64,000 nucleotides of DNA from DATBRC01 sp036560485 (GCA_036560485.1 DATBRC010000019.1:1-64000), one strand, 5' to 3'; numbered from the stretch's first letter, positions 18,884 through 27,804 are shown. Notes: generated by a model not told the origin, from the letters alone. Numbers and translations are program-made.

Positions 18884-20407
18884 ATGAGCCAGCCTGCCCA
18901 ACCGACCAATGCGCTTCGCACTTTTTTAAAGTGGGGAGGGATCGCGTTGTTGCTTACTGCAGCGGTTTGGATCGGCGTCATCATTTGGTGGCAGACGACT
19001 CATCGCGTGATCAGCTTTACTGACGTTCTTTTGTATCTGATTGTGCTCCCCTTTTTTTTACTGTTGTGCATAGGCATTTTCAAATTAATGCGTGCTATAG
19101 CTCGGAAAAAAGCCAATGCATCCGCTGCTTTCAGCACTGGAGAGAAGAGCAATGATCCGGCCGGAACTGTCGATGCAAACACGATAGAAAAAAAACTGAA
19201 ATTACCAATCGTCGGCGCATGGGCTGTTACCAGCCTGGCGAATAATGCTGAAGAATTTGTACAGGCATTAATAGAAAAACGCAGCCGCCCTCGCCCGGAC
19301 CAATTGCTGCTCGATGCAAGAGGATTTCCGCTGCCGTCGGGACGTGTCATGGATTTGGATATTCAGACAGTCCAGCAAAAATTAAGCCAAACGATCGCAA
19401 AAAACGGGCTGAATAACGTGCCGGATTCTGAAGAATGGCGTGATGCATTTTTACGCACACTCGCATTGCTCGATCAAGTAATCGATCAGGCACATAACGA
19501 ATGGCCGCTTGAATTCGAAACGGCTGACGAAGCGCGTGAAAGTCAATCAATCGGAACTCTGCGCGGTGCAGCGCCCGTTCGCTCAAACACAAAGAAATCA
19601 CTCAGCTTGCAAATCAAGTTGTTGATACCTGCAGATTTCAAGCCGTATGAGAAGCAACTCTCGCTGGCCTATCTTTTCGAGAAAATTTCGATCTTTACTA
19701 TTCCGGCAAAACAAGTCCATATCGAAGTAGTCGCGGCAAGTGATGATGTGACTGCACTGTCGTTAATGGACAAATTCAGCATACAAACACATCGCAATGG
19801 CGCGAATGAAGCGCTCTTGCTTCTGGCCGGCGATTCCACGCTCTGCCCGACCGTAGCGGAAGACTGGCATTCAGCCGGCAGATTGTTCAGCACCCATTGC
19901 CCTAACGGTTTAATGATGGGTGAAGCCGCATTCGGTGTTTTATGCATCAATAACAAAGCACTGAAATCGACAACCCTTGAAGCGCAATGCCAACTGACGC
20001 GCGTCTCTTTTGACAAGCGCGATTCATCCGCGGATCAGCCAGGCAAACCGTCCTACACCTGTCTGGCTGAGACAATGAACGATGCACTGATAACGGCCGA
20101 TCTTTCAGGTGAAAAAATCGGCACAGTCGCATGCGATGCAGATCACCGCACCAATAGAACACTGGAGTGCATCGGCGCAATGATGAACCTGACCCCACAG
20201 CTGGATGCCATTGAAAATCGTCTGGCAGCAAATGAAGCATGCGGCCATATTGGAACCGCATCCGTATTGGGCGCCTTCGTGGCAGGTGTAACGCAGGTAA
20301 AAAATGCCAATCACCCTATTCTTTTATTTAATGTCAGCCATATGGTCGAGCGCGCGGCGGCTGTACTACTGCCCAATGACGACACACCTGATTTGCATGA
20401 AGCTTGA
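18884..20407 (+). CDS. T6SS-locus membrane protein with a degenerate ketosynthase/thiolase-like domain
   Basis: A 507-residue protein of unknown function. Two membrane helices (about 15-35 and 45-66) are followed by a soluble domain. Its C-terminal half reads like a 3-oxoacyl-ACP synthase: GDSTLCPTVAEDWHSAGRLF corresponds to the DSLLTP...GRL region, GLMMGEAAFGVL (residues 342-353) to the GMVxGEGAAVLVLE strand, and ACGHIGTASVLGA with His455 to the catalytic GHTLGAAG loop. The segment that should hold the nucleophilic Cys is not recognisable, so it is probably a pseudo-enzyme. It lies between PAAR and tssM, same strand. From memory, T6SS loci of Acinetobacter type also have an uncharacterised membrane protein near here. 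Confidence 0.68.
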   Translation: MSQPAQPTNALRTFLKWGGIALLLTAAVWIGVIIWWQTTHRVISFTDVLLYLIVLPFFLLLCIGIFKLMRAIARKKANASAAFSTGEKSNDPAGTVDANTIEKKLKLPIVGAWAVTSLANNAEEFVQALIEKRSRPRPDQLLLDARGFPLPSGRVMDLDIQTVQQKLSQTIAKNGLNNVPDSEEWRDAFLRTLALLDQVIDQAHNEWPLEFETADEARESQSIGTLRGAAPVRSNTKKSLSLQIKLLIPADFKPYEKQLSLAYLFEKISIFTIPAKQVHIEVVAASDDVTALSLMDKFSIQTHRNGANEALLLLAGDSTLCPTVAEDWHSAGRLFSTHCPNGLMMGEAAFGVLCINNKALKSTTLEAQCQLTRVSFDKRDSSADQPGKPSYTCLAETMNDALITADLSGEKIGTVACDADHRTNRTLECIGAMMNLTPQLDAIENRLAANEACGHIGTASVLGAFVAGVTQVKNANHPILLFNVSHMVERAAAVLLPNDDTPDLHEA

Positions 20408-20499
20408 ACGATTTTATTGATATGAATGATTAACTGCACAGTGATGTTCAGTGCTGCACCAATTAGAAATAACCCGAAATTAAAAATGGATTGCTTTAA

Positions 20500-23400
20500 A
20501 TGAACCGATTTATTGATTTTATAAAAGACGCACGTGTTATATCCGCAATCGGATTATTCATTGCACTTCTCGCCGTTTACATTATTGGATCCATCTTTGA
20601 CGCCGACATGAAATGGATCTTGCTCGGTTGGCTCGTCGTCATTGCCCTGTGGGCGGTTTATTGGATGGTCAAGTGGATGCGTTCGCGCCAAGCGAGCAAC
20701 GAGATGGCCGACATGTTCAAAAGCCAAACCGAAGAGGCTGTCAAAACTGCGCCCGCCGACAAAAAGCAGGATGTCGATATTCTTCGCAAACGTTTGCTTG
20801 ATGCGGTTCAAACAATCAAGAGTTCCAAGCTTGGCCAGACAACCGGCAGCGCTGCATTGTATGAGATGCCTTGGTATATCGTGATCGGCAATCCGGCTGC
20901 AGGTAAAAGCACTGCTGTCGTTAATTCAGGCCTCAATTTCCCGTTTTCGGATAAAGGCGGTCAAGCGATTCAAGGGATCGGCGGCACCCGTAATTGCGAT
21001 TGGTTTTTCACAACCGAGGGAATTCTGCTCGATACCGCCGGCCGTTATGCTGTGCACGAAGAAGACCGGACAGAATGGTTCGGCTTTCTCGACCTGTTGA
21101 AAAAATATCGCCCCAAAGCACCGATCAACGGCATCGTGATTGTTGCCAGCATCGCTGAATTGACCGGCAATCGTCCTGACTTTACCATCAATCTCGCCAA
21201 GCAATTGCGGCAACGTGTGCAGGAATTGACCGAGCGCCTTGAATTATTTGCACCGGTCTATGTGATGTTCACCAAAGTCGATCTTGTCGCAGGCTTCGTC
21301 GATTTCTTTGAAGATTCCGATGCAGATGAACGCAGCCGTGTATGGGGAGCCACGCTGCCCTATGATGCCGACGGAAAATCCAACGCAGTCAGTTTATTCG
21401 ATCAGCATTTCGACACGCTGGCAGACGGCATCAAGGAATTGGGAACTACGCGCATGTCGCTCAATCGCGGCCAATCGATGAGCCCGGGTATCCTGACCTT
21501 CCCTCTTGAGTTTGTCGGCGTCAAACAGCACTTGCGCACTTTCGTTGCAACGCTATTTGAAGAGAATCCATTCCAGTTCAAACCAATTTTCCGTGGATTT
21601 TATTTCACCAGTGCGATTCAGGAAGGCGTAGCAACCCATGCCACGGGTGAGCGCATTGTGCAGCAATATGGTCTTGGTACGGGTCGCAAGCTGACCGCAA
21701 GCATCAGCTCGAATGCAGGTTTCTTTCTGAAAAATTTATTTTCGTCCGTCATTTTTGCGGACAAAAATCTGGTGCGCCAATATGCCAGCCGCCGCAAATT
21801 GAAACTGCGCTACGGCGTTTTTTATGGCGTGGTGATCGCGCTCGGTTTGCTGCTCGGCGGATGGAGCTGGTCATTCATGGCGAACCGGCAGTATGTCGCC
21901 AATATCCAAGCCGACCTCGACAAAGTGGTCAAACTGCAAGAGAACAAAGTCGATTTGGCGTCACGCCTGGATGCATTGGGTGTATTGCAAGATCGGTTGG
22001 TGCAACTTCAGCAATACCGTTCCAGCAAACCGATTTCACTGGGATTGGGTTTGTATCAAGGCGAACGGGTTGAGCATGCATTGCGCTCTGAATATTTCAA
22101 AGGATTGCGTCAGGTGATGCTTGTTCCGGTTACCACCAATCTGGAATCGTTCCTGGCAGACGTCAATTCCAATGCGGGCAGGCTCGAATCCATGACACGA
22201 CCAGCTCAAAATTCCGGAGATGAAAAGTCGGCGGCAAAGCCAGCGACATCGCCATATAAAGACCTGTCGCCTACCAATGCCGAAGACGCGTACAACGCAT
22301 TGAAGACTTATCTGATGCTGGCCAATCGTGACCGCGTGGAAAGCAGCCATCTGAACGATCAAATTACGCGTTTCTGGCGCACTTGGCTGGAGAATAACCG
22401 CGGCAATACCTCGCGCGAACAAGTTATCCGCAGTGCTGAAAAACTGATTTCATTCTATGTTGCGCAAGCCAATGAGCCTGATTTCCCTCTGATTGAAAAT
22501 AAGTTGGCACTGGTAGACCAATCGCGTGAAACATTGCGCGTCGCAGTCAAAGGTACGCCGGCACGCGAACGCGTCTATAGCGAAATCAAGATGCGCGCGT
22601 CCACACGATTCCCTACTCTTACCGTTGCCAGTATTGTGGGGGAACAAGGCAAGGATATCCTCGCAGGCAGCTATGCGATTCCTGGCGCATTCACAAGCGA
22701 AGCCTGGGACAAATTCATCAAAGGCGCGATCAAGGATGCCAGCACCAAAGAATTGCAAAGTGCTGATTGGGTCTTGAAAACAACTTCACACGATGATTTG
22801 TCACTTGAAGGCAGCCCGGAGCAAATTCAAAAACAACTGATACGCATGTACAAAACAGAATATGCCAGTGAATGGAAAAAATTCATGCAAGGCATATCGG
22901 TCACCGATTTCAAAACGTTCGACAAAGCCGTTGAAAGCATGAATGTGTTGGGCGACCCGATTTCCTCACCAATCAACAGTTTGCTGCAGACGCTTTACCA
23001 GGAAACCTCTTGGGACAACCCTTCCCTTGTGAATCAAGGTTTGATGAACGCCAAGCACGGCTTGGTTGACTGGTTCCGCGAAACCATCTTGCGGCAAGCG
23101 CCATCGCAGCTCAATATCGACCCAAGCACCGGCAGCAGCGCGTCGCACGGCGGTTCAAATGATGCCATACCGATGGGAACCATAGGCAAGGATTTCTCGG
23201 CAATTGCAAAGCTTGTCGTAGCACGTGGCGAAAACAAAGACCTGTCGCTGATGAAGGGATATCTGGAACAGTTATCGAAAGTGCGCACACGATTTAATCA
23301 AATCAAGAATTCCGGTGACGTTGGTCCTTCCAGCAAGCAGCTGATGCAAGCCACGCTGGATGGCAATTCTTCCGAATTATCCGACGCACTTAAATATGTA

Positions 23401-24285
23401 GATGAAAGCATGTTGACCGGCATGCCGGATGCGGAACGTGCAACGGTCAGACCGCTATTGGTACGGCCGTTGATTCAAGCATTCGCCGTCATCATTCCGC
23501 CTGCCGAACAGGAACTGAATCGCACGTGGGCCGCGCAAGTTTTTGAGCCGTTCAACAACACAATCGGCACTAAATATCCCTTTACTGCCGATTCACGCGT
23601 TGAAGCAACCTCCGGAGAAATCGGACAAATGTTCGGGCCGGATGGCGCCATTTCAAAATACGTTCAAGCCACAATGGGGCCGCTGGTGACACGGCGCGGC
23701 GATGCATTATCTGCGCGCACTTGGGCTGACATGGGTGTGCATTTGAACCCATCCTTTTCAAATAATTTGGCACGCTATGTCGCATTGCAAGGCGGCGCAT
23801 CATCAAGTTCAGCGGGTGCATCAGGCGCAGGCCCAGCGCAAACCAATTTTCAATTGCAACCGATACCGACTCCTGGGCTGACTGAATATACGGTGGAGAT
23901 CGATGGGCAATTGATGCGTTACAGGAATGGCCAGCAAAATTGGACGACGTTCACCTGGCCATCTACACAAGGACAACCGGGAGCAAAAATTACCGCTGTT
24001 GCTGCAGATGGCCGCAGCTTGGAAATTATCAATTTCCCCGGCCAGTTCGGCCTCGAAAAGCTCATCAATTCTGCACAACGCAAGAAGATCGATAGCGGCT
24101 TGTTCAATATGGCCTGGACAGGAAACGGTCGCAGTATCAGCGTCAATTTCAAGCTGATCAGCGACTCGCGAGCCGGCAGCAGTGCTTCTTCCAGTGGAAC
24201 ATCGGAAGCAGGATTACGCGGACTGAAACTTCCACCGACTGTAGTGGGTCTGGAAAGTTCTGATCAAAATAATACGGCAAAATAA
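20500..24285 (+). CDS. tssM: T6SS membrane-complex protein TssM (IcmF/VasK)
   Basis: A 1,261-residue inner-membrane protein. Two N-terminal helices (about 13-31 and 38-57) precede a cytoplasmic NTPase-like domain with Walker A GNPAAGKS at residues 130-137 and DTAGRY soon after. A third helix near 440-460 (FYGVVIALGLLLGGWSW) leads to a long periplasmic part, which ends with the TssM C-terminal domain that contacts TssJ. TssM forms the trans-envelope complex with TssJ and TssL. Neither partner is in this window, so they must be encoded elsewhere. The next gene, tagF, starts 11 bases downstream. Confidence 0.95.
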   Translation: MNRFIDFIKDARVISAIGLFIALLAVYIIGSIFDADMKWILLGWLVVIALWAVYWMVKWMRSRQASNEMADMFKSQTEEAVKTAPADKKQDVDILRKRLLDAVQTIKSSKLGQTTGSAALYEMPWYIVIGNPAAGKSTAVVNSGLNFPFSDKGGQAIQGIGGTRNCDWFFTTEGILLDTAGRYAVHEEDRTEWFGFLDLLKKYRPKAPINGIVIVASIAELTGNRPDFTINLAKQLRQRVQELTERLELFAPVYVMFTKVDLVAGFVDFFEDSDADERSRVWGATLPYDADGKSNAVSLFDQHFDTLADGIKELGTTRMSLNRGQSMSPGILTFPLEFVGVKQHLRTFVATLFEENPFQFKPIFRGFYFTSAIQEGVATHATGERIVQQYGLGTGRKLTASISSNAGFFLKNLFSSVIFADKNLVRQYASRRKLKLRYGVFYGVVIALGLLLGGWSWSFMANRQYVANIQADLDKVVKLQENKVDLASRLDALGVLQDRLVQLQQYRSSKPISLGLGLYQGERVEHALRSEYFKGLRQVMLVPVTTNLESFLADVNSNAGRLESMTRPAQNSGDEKSAAKPATSPYKDLSPTNAEDAYNALKTYLMLANRDRVESSHLNDQITRFWRTWLENNRGNTSREQVIRSAEKLISFYVAQANEPDFPLIENKLALVDQSRETLRVAVKGTPARERVYSEIKMRASTRFPTLTVASIVGEQGKDILAGSYAIPGAFTSEAWDKFIKGAIKDASTKELQSADWVLKTTSHDDLSLEGSPEQIQKQLIRMYKTEYASEWKKFMQGISVTDFKTFDKAVESMNVLGDPISSPINSLLQTLYQETSWDNPSLVNQGLMNAKHGLVDWFRETILRQAPSQLNIDPSTGSSASHGGSNDAIPMGTIGKDFSAIAKLVVARGENKDLSLMKGYLEQLSKVRTRFNQIKNSGDVGPSSKQLMQATLDGNSSELSDALKYVDESMLTGMPDAERATVRPLLVRPLIQAFAVIIPPAEQELNRTWAAQVFEPFNNTIGTKYPFTADSRVEATSGEIGQMFGPDGAISKYVQATMGPLVTRRGDALSARTWADMGVHLNPSFSNNLARYVALQGGASSSSAGASGAGPAQTNFQLQPIPTPGLTEYTVEIDGQLMRYRNGQQNWTTFTWPSTQGQPGAKITAVAADGRSLEIINFPGQFGLEKLINSAQRKKIDSGLFNMAWTGNGRSISVNFKLISDSRAGSSASSSGTSEAGLRGLKLPPTVVGLESSDQNNTAK

Positions 24286-24296
24286 TACGGCAGATC

Positions 24297-25295
24297 ATGA
24301 GCACAATCACTGCAATCCAACTGCGTAATCCAAGTTCGATTTATTTTGGAAAAATTCAATCCCGAGGTGACTTTGTCAAAAGCACCTCGGGAACAAAAGT
24401 CATTGCGTTGATCGACAATTGGGTCGCGCAAGGAATGGAAATGCTCCTTGCTGAACCTGGCTGGAAAAATTATTACGATGCCGCCAGCCCGATTGATTTT
24501 CTGTTTATCGCTACGCACAAGAAGCACACAATTTGTGGCGCATTGATACCGAGTGGCGATGCATCATCTCGTCGCTTTCCTTTTATTTCTGCGACATTAT
24601 TTGAAGTTGACGAATCCCTGAATTTCTTGCCGTTCAGTCCTGTCCTGCTCGAAAAACATCTTAATCACCAGCGCGCTTTGATACAGCATGCGGCTAAAAC
24701 ACATGACGCTGCCGATGTCCTGGCAACGTTAAGTGATCTCTCGATGGAAGAAGTGGTCGATTTTGAAAAATCGACCAGCAACTACGATCGATTTCTGTCG
24801 GATACGACATTAGCTGCATTGACCGACATGCTGGACGCCGATGGCGATCAAGCAACGGTTCGCCAAATGATTCTGGCGATCGGCTACTTGCTGCAACCGG
24901 TGCTCACCAACTTCACAATCCCGCCGCAAAAGGGACTCGCCATACCTATCCCTCGTGATCCGGTACGCATATCGCTCGTCAAAGCATTTTGGCTGGACCT
25001 TGTCTGCACGTTTCTACCAAGAGCAGAATTCGAACTGAGTGTGTTTTCTTGCATCCATCATGGAACTCCCAAACTGATCATGACATTTAATGGCGCACCA
25101 CCGGAGATCTTCCAGGCATTATTTGATGAGCAGGCTGCGCAGCAATATCTGATCGATATCAGCCAATCGAGCTGGGTCGAGGAATATGCAATGCAAGATC
25201 TCGCCACACTTAAATTGTCCAGTTATCTGGAACATGGCGATCTCCTCTTGCAACAATTGGTTGAAACGTTTCGGCAGGCATTTTCAGGAAAATAA
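24297..25295 (+). CDS. tagF: T6SS-associated protein TagF
   Basis: A 332-residue TagF (ImpM-like) protein. The family start is YFGKIQSRGDFVKS, followed by LIDNWVAQGMEML and SRRFPFISATLF. In characterised systems TagF is a post-translational repressor that binds the forkhead protein Fha or its equivalent and blocks T6SS firing. The length is above the short TagF-only forms, so the C-terminal ~130 residues may be a second, less conserved domain. It follows tssM closely and is evidently cotranscribed with it. No PppA or PpkA gene is in the window. Confidence 0.9.
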   Translation: MSTITAIQLRNPSSIYFGKIQSRGDFVKSTSGTKVIALIDNWVAQGMEMLLAEPGWKNYYDAASPIDFLFIATHKKHTICGALIPSGDASSRRFPFISATLFEVDESLNFLPFSPVLLEKHLNHQRALIQHAAKTHDAADVLATLSDLSMEEVVDFEKSTSNYDRFLSDTTLAALTDMLDADGDQATVRQMILAIGYLLQPVLTNFTIPPQKGLAIPIPRDPVRISLVKAFWLDLVCTFLPRAEFELSVFSCIHHGTPKLIMTFNGAPPEIFQALFDEQAAQQYLIDISQSSWVEEYAMQDLATLKLSSYLEHGDLLLQQLVETFRQAFSGK

Positions 25296-25354
25296 ATACA
25301 CGCCGCACAACCGAGTTTGAACAAAACCTTAACGACTATCGACATAGATTACAT

Positions 25355-26158
25355 ATGATGACTCATCCAAACATTCGCTTGATCTTGCTGCCTGTATTTC
25401 TGTTTTCCATTTTTGGATCTGCATATTCAACAGAAGCTGCGGCCCCGGCGCCTACCAATATTCCTGTAGGCCGCGTCGTTATTTCAGGCACTGTTCCTGA
25501 TGAGGCAACCAAAGCCGTACTGCTCACCAAGCTGCAGGAACTATATGGGACCGGACAGATCATCGATCAGATGAGTGTCGGCGGAGTGATCGCTCCACCT
25601 AATTGGGCGACGTCCATTCCCAAATTGATTAATCAAAATTTAAAGTCCATCAGCAAAGGCCAGGTCGCGATTGACGGCACGACGATTTCAATGCGCGGCG
25701 AGGTGCCAAGTGAAGCAATCAAGCAATCCATTGCAAGCGACTTCGCCGGCACACTCAACTCCACTTACACAATTAAAAACGGATTGCGTGTAACGGCTAC
25801 CAGCCAGGTAGTGCTGGACCAGACGCTCGCCAATCGTGTGATCGAATTTGAAAATGGCAGCGCGTTATTAACACCCAGCGGTATGCGCGTTCTCGATGAA
25901 ATGTCAGAAGCATTGAAAAAAGTGAGCCCAAAGAAAATTGACCTGATTGGTCATACGGACGACAAGGGATCACGTGCACGCAATATGGCGCTATCAAATG
26001 CACGCGCCGATTCAGTCAAAATTTATTTGGTTGCCAAAGGTTTGCCCGCAGAGATAATCGCAACGAATGGCATGGGGCCGGATCAACCGATTATGTCGAA
26101 CGCGACCAGCGAAGGCAGAAGACGAAACCGCCGGATCGAGTTCCGAGTTAGCCAATGA
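25355..26158 (+). CDS. tagN: OmpA-family periplasmic protein, T6SS TagN-like
   Basis: A 267-residue protein with a Sec signal peptide (residues 1-25, cleaved near TEA-AA). Two BON-like repeats follow (VVISGTVPDEATKAVL and MRGEVPSEAIKQSI), then a C-terminal OmpA/MotB peptidoglycan-binding domain (IEFENGSALLTPSG, IGHTDDKGSRARNMALSNAR, GRRRNRRIEFRV). There is no lipobox. Its place after tssM-tagF matches the TagN position in Acinetobacter-type loci, where it may anchor the apparatus to the cell wall. A general ArfA-like envelope protein is the alternative. Confidence 0.8.
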   Translation: MMTHPNIRLILLPVFLFSIFGSAYSTEAAAPAPTNIPVGRVVISGTVPDEATKAVLLTKLQELYGTGQIIDQMSVGGVIAPPNWATSIPKLINQNLKSISKGQVAIDGTTISMRGEVPSEAIKQSIASDFAGTLNSTYTIKNGLRVTATSQVVLDQTLANRVIEFENGSALLTPSGMRVLDEMSEALKKVSPKKIDLIGHTDDKGSRARNMALSNARADSVKIYLVAKGLPAEIIATNGMGPDQPIMSNATSEGRRRNRRIEFRVSQ

Positions 26159-26185
26159 TCCAATAGGAACGGAAATAGTTCGCGC

Positions 26186-26217
26186 AAAAATGCAAAAAGC
26201 CCGCCGAAGCGAGCTTT
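26186..26217 (-). terminator. Hairpin terminator, best oriented for the minus strand
   Basis: AAAGCCCGC (26196-26204), loop CGAA and GCGAGCTTT (26209-26217) form a 9-bp stem with one mismatch. On the minus strand the loop is TTCG and the stem is followed by a T-rich tail, as in a classic intrinsic terminator. On the plus strand it could also end the tagF-tagN transcript. Confidence 0.65.
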
Positions 26218-26370
26218 CAATTCAATACAATCAATTCACTAAAAACCCGTGCTATCTGCGCGGTGCCCCTAGCTTTCTAAGCGCTTACAAACCCATGCTA
26301 TCTGCATGGTGCCCTTCGGCCTCAATACGAACTGTCGCTTACGTTCCACATCCTTATTGGATGTTTTGTA
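26190..26370 (-). ncRNA. Candidate structured small RNA or 3'-UTR element
   Basis: The two compensated hairpins lie between two terminator-like hairpins: the minus-oriented one at 26186-26217 and a plus-oriented one at 26348-26368 (ACATCC, loop TTATT, GGATGT, then TTTTG). Read on the minus strand, this gives a ~170-nt RNA with two AGATA-loop hairpins and a UUCG terminator. Read on the plus strand, it is a structured tail of the tagN message. I see no convincing promoter for the minus reading, so strand and identity are open. Confidence 0.42.
26243..26315. repeat. Two tandem 27-bp repeats, each with a compensated hairpin
   Basis: AAACCC-GTGCTATCTGC-GCGGTGCCC (26243-26269) and AAACCC-ATGCTATCTGC-ATGGTGCCC (26289-26315) are direct repeats differing at only a few positions. 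The differences fall in paired bases: CGTGC/GCGCG in the first and CATGC/GCATG in the second, both around the loop TATCT. The pattern indicates selection for RNA structure. Confidence 0.7.
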
Positions 26371-26543
26371 ATTAATGAACTGAGCGGAGTGTAACACAGT
26401 TATTTATGTGATGAAGGGAAACTTCCACAAATCCAACACAGCCTTTTGCAACTTTGGAAATATTACTTTTTATATGAGCATTTCTGCGGCCGATTACAAG
26501 CACTGCCATTTGCCAGTCTCAACGGATCAAAATTTTCGTCGCG

Positions 26544-26792
26544 TTATTTCATTACCATGTCGCTTTCATTCGCTTCCCGTTCAGAATGCTCAAGTATCTT
26601 CCTGCGCAAAGAAGACATAATATTTTTATCAGGATGATCCGAAAAACATTCGGCAATATATCGAAACTCTTCGCCCAGACGCGCCAATTTATTTTGATAA
26701 ATAGTGCGGCATCGTTCATAAACCGATATGTCACCGTCAGCAAGTTTGCGAATCAAAGCGCGTTCTGAATCGTTAAGGAAAGGTGCTTCCAT
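26544..26792 (-). CDS. Small helical protein of unknown function
   Basis: An 82-residue protein with an AAAGGT ribosome-binding site 9 bases before the ATG. It is charged and helical (LNDSERALIRKLADGDISVY, ILEHSEREANESD), with a conserved-looking core YRTIY-like segment. It has no signal peptide, membrane helix or recognised family. The composition looks coding rather than random, and overlapping frames on the other strand are weaker. It is isolated between the T6SS and metal-uptake regions. Confidence 0.5.
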   Translation of the reverse strand: MEAPFLNDSERALIRKLADGDISVYERCRTIYQNKLARLGEEFRYIAECFSDHPDKNIMSSLRRKILEHSEREANESDMVMK

Positions 26793-26892
26793 AGTAAAAA
26801 CCTTTGTAAGCGGCTATTCAACGACACATCGCTGTAAGCCAATCGCGTGGGGCCGATTTGCAAGATACCTGTTCGTGGAATCTGACCTGAGA

Positions 26893-26925
26893 TAACGCGT
26901 CCGCCCTCACTTTAACGACGCGTTA
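26893..26925. repeat. Inverted repeat TAACGCGTC-N15-GACGCGTTA
   Basis: Perfect 9-bp arms (26893-26901 and 26917-26925) are spaced by 15 bases. The right arm also forms a local palindrome TTAACGACGCGTTAA (26912-26926). No T run follows, so an operator is as likely as a transcript hairpin. Confidence 0.45.
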
Positions 26926-27146
26926 ATGGATGCAAAGAATATGTTGAAAATCATAATACGTCTGTGCGTTAGCGAACAAAGTTCGAGAAAGACAGTTTTG
27001 CATGAGGTCGATATCCAGTCACTTTGACGGCAGGGAAAGAATGGGATTCACTCATATGCTTCAGGCCACAGTTCGGCTTGCATGCCGAACCCTTCGAATG
27101 CCTCGAGCACGCATATGTGCTCCTCTCTGCCAAAACGCCATTTTTC

Positions 27147-27179
27147 ACCTGTTACCATTAATGAAATACGGTAACAGGT
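27147..27179. promoter_or_regulatory. Inverted repeat ACCTGTTACC-N13-GGTAACAGGT, possible NikR-type operator
   Basis: Perfect 10-bp arms lie at 27147-27156 and 27170-27179. Written as GTTAC-N15-GTAAC, it resembles the GTGTTAC-N14/15-GTAACAC signal described for NikR in some deltaproteobacteria. It is about 290 bases before the metal-uptake operon, which includes a NiCoT-like permease. There is no nikR in the window and the distance is large, so the assignment is tentative. Confidence 0.4.
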
Positions 27180-27465
27180 ACGTAATGGTCACATGACAGG
27201 ACAACTACCCCTCTCATTAAATTGGTTAATTGATAAACGTGTGTGTCTTGATAGCGAGGTCAGCTGAATATTCGATAATTTTGGACGTGGCAAGAATTGT
27301 ACAACCTGCAGAAAATGATTTGGCGCAGCAGACCTCATGTTAGTCACCGCTTAAAATTGCAAATTTCAGGTTCCTGAACAATAATAGGATTCAGAGAGTA
27401 GAATTGTCATGTAATAGTTTTCTTCCCATTGCAATTGGTTTCATGTTGAAGGAATATTGCCTCAC

Positions 27466-27804
27466 ATGCAGTTAACGGTCAAAGACCATTTCAGCGCTAA
27501 ACGCACAACCAAAATCCGCTTGTATCAACTAGCGTTTTGGCTGATGACGCTCGTGCTGACATTGCAGTTGGTCGGTATGGCGTTCCACAAGCATGACTTG
27601 ACGGAAGAGCATTCCGATTGCGTCAGCTGCTATCTTGCAGCGCATGTTCCATCGCATGTCCCGGCTGCTCCAGCAGTCATTATTGCCGCGTTCCTCATCT
27701 TTGTTTATCGGATCGCACTTCAACCGATTTATTTTCATATCGTTCCACACAGCTTTCTCATTCCGCATTCTCACGCTCCGCCACACGGTTTCTCCCCGCT
27801 TTAA
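27466..27804 (+). CDS. Small His/Cys-containing membrane protein, DUF2946-like
   Basis: A 112-residue protein starting at the ATG at 27466; AAGGAA is 11 bases upstream, and a TTG at 27457 is possible. A hydrophobic segment (LAFWLMTLVLTLQLVGMAF) is followed by HKHDLTEEHSDCVSCYLAAH, a second hydrophobic stretch (PAVIIAAFLIFVYRIAL) and a His-rich tail (HSFLIPHSHAPPHGF). A helix followed by His and CxxC just before a TonB-dependent receptor gene is the pattern of DUF2946-type proteins in metal-uptake loci. The role is unknown; periplasmic metal binding is plausible. It is the first gene of the operon. Confidence 0.62.
   Translation: MQLTVKDHFSAKRTTKIRLYQLAFWLMTLVLTLQLVGMAFHKHDLTEEHSDCVSCYLAAHVPSHVPAAPAVIIAAFLIFVYRIALQPIYFHIVPHSFLIPHSHAPPHGFSPL

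Larger units (their letters stand above)
26793..27465. other. Long intergenic region with two inverted repeats
   Basis: I find no convincing gene in this ~670-base stretch. A 64-codon plus-strand frame at 27002-27196 lacks a ribosome-binding site and family resemblance. Two symmetric inverted repeats with 9- to 10-bp arms occur (26893-26925 and 27147-27179, listed separately). The promoter of the metal-uptake operon should be in the right half. Confidence 0.5.

Noticed and set aside
26243..26315. CRISPR-like array
   Set aside because: Only two imperfect repeats with a 19-base gap, with internal hairpins and no cas genes.
27002..27196. 64-codon frame upstream of the metal operon
   Set aside because: No ribosome-binding site; it runs through the inverted repeat at 27147-27179.
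27205..27465. Zur operator before the metal operon
   Set aside because: No GTTATA-type dyad found; the only strong dyad is the GTTAC repeat further upstream.
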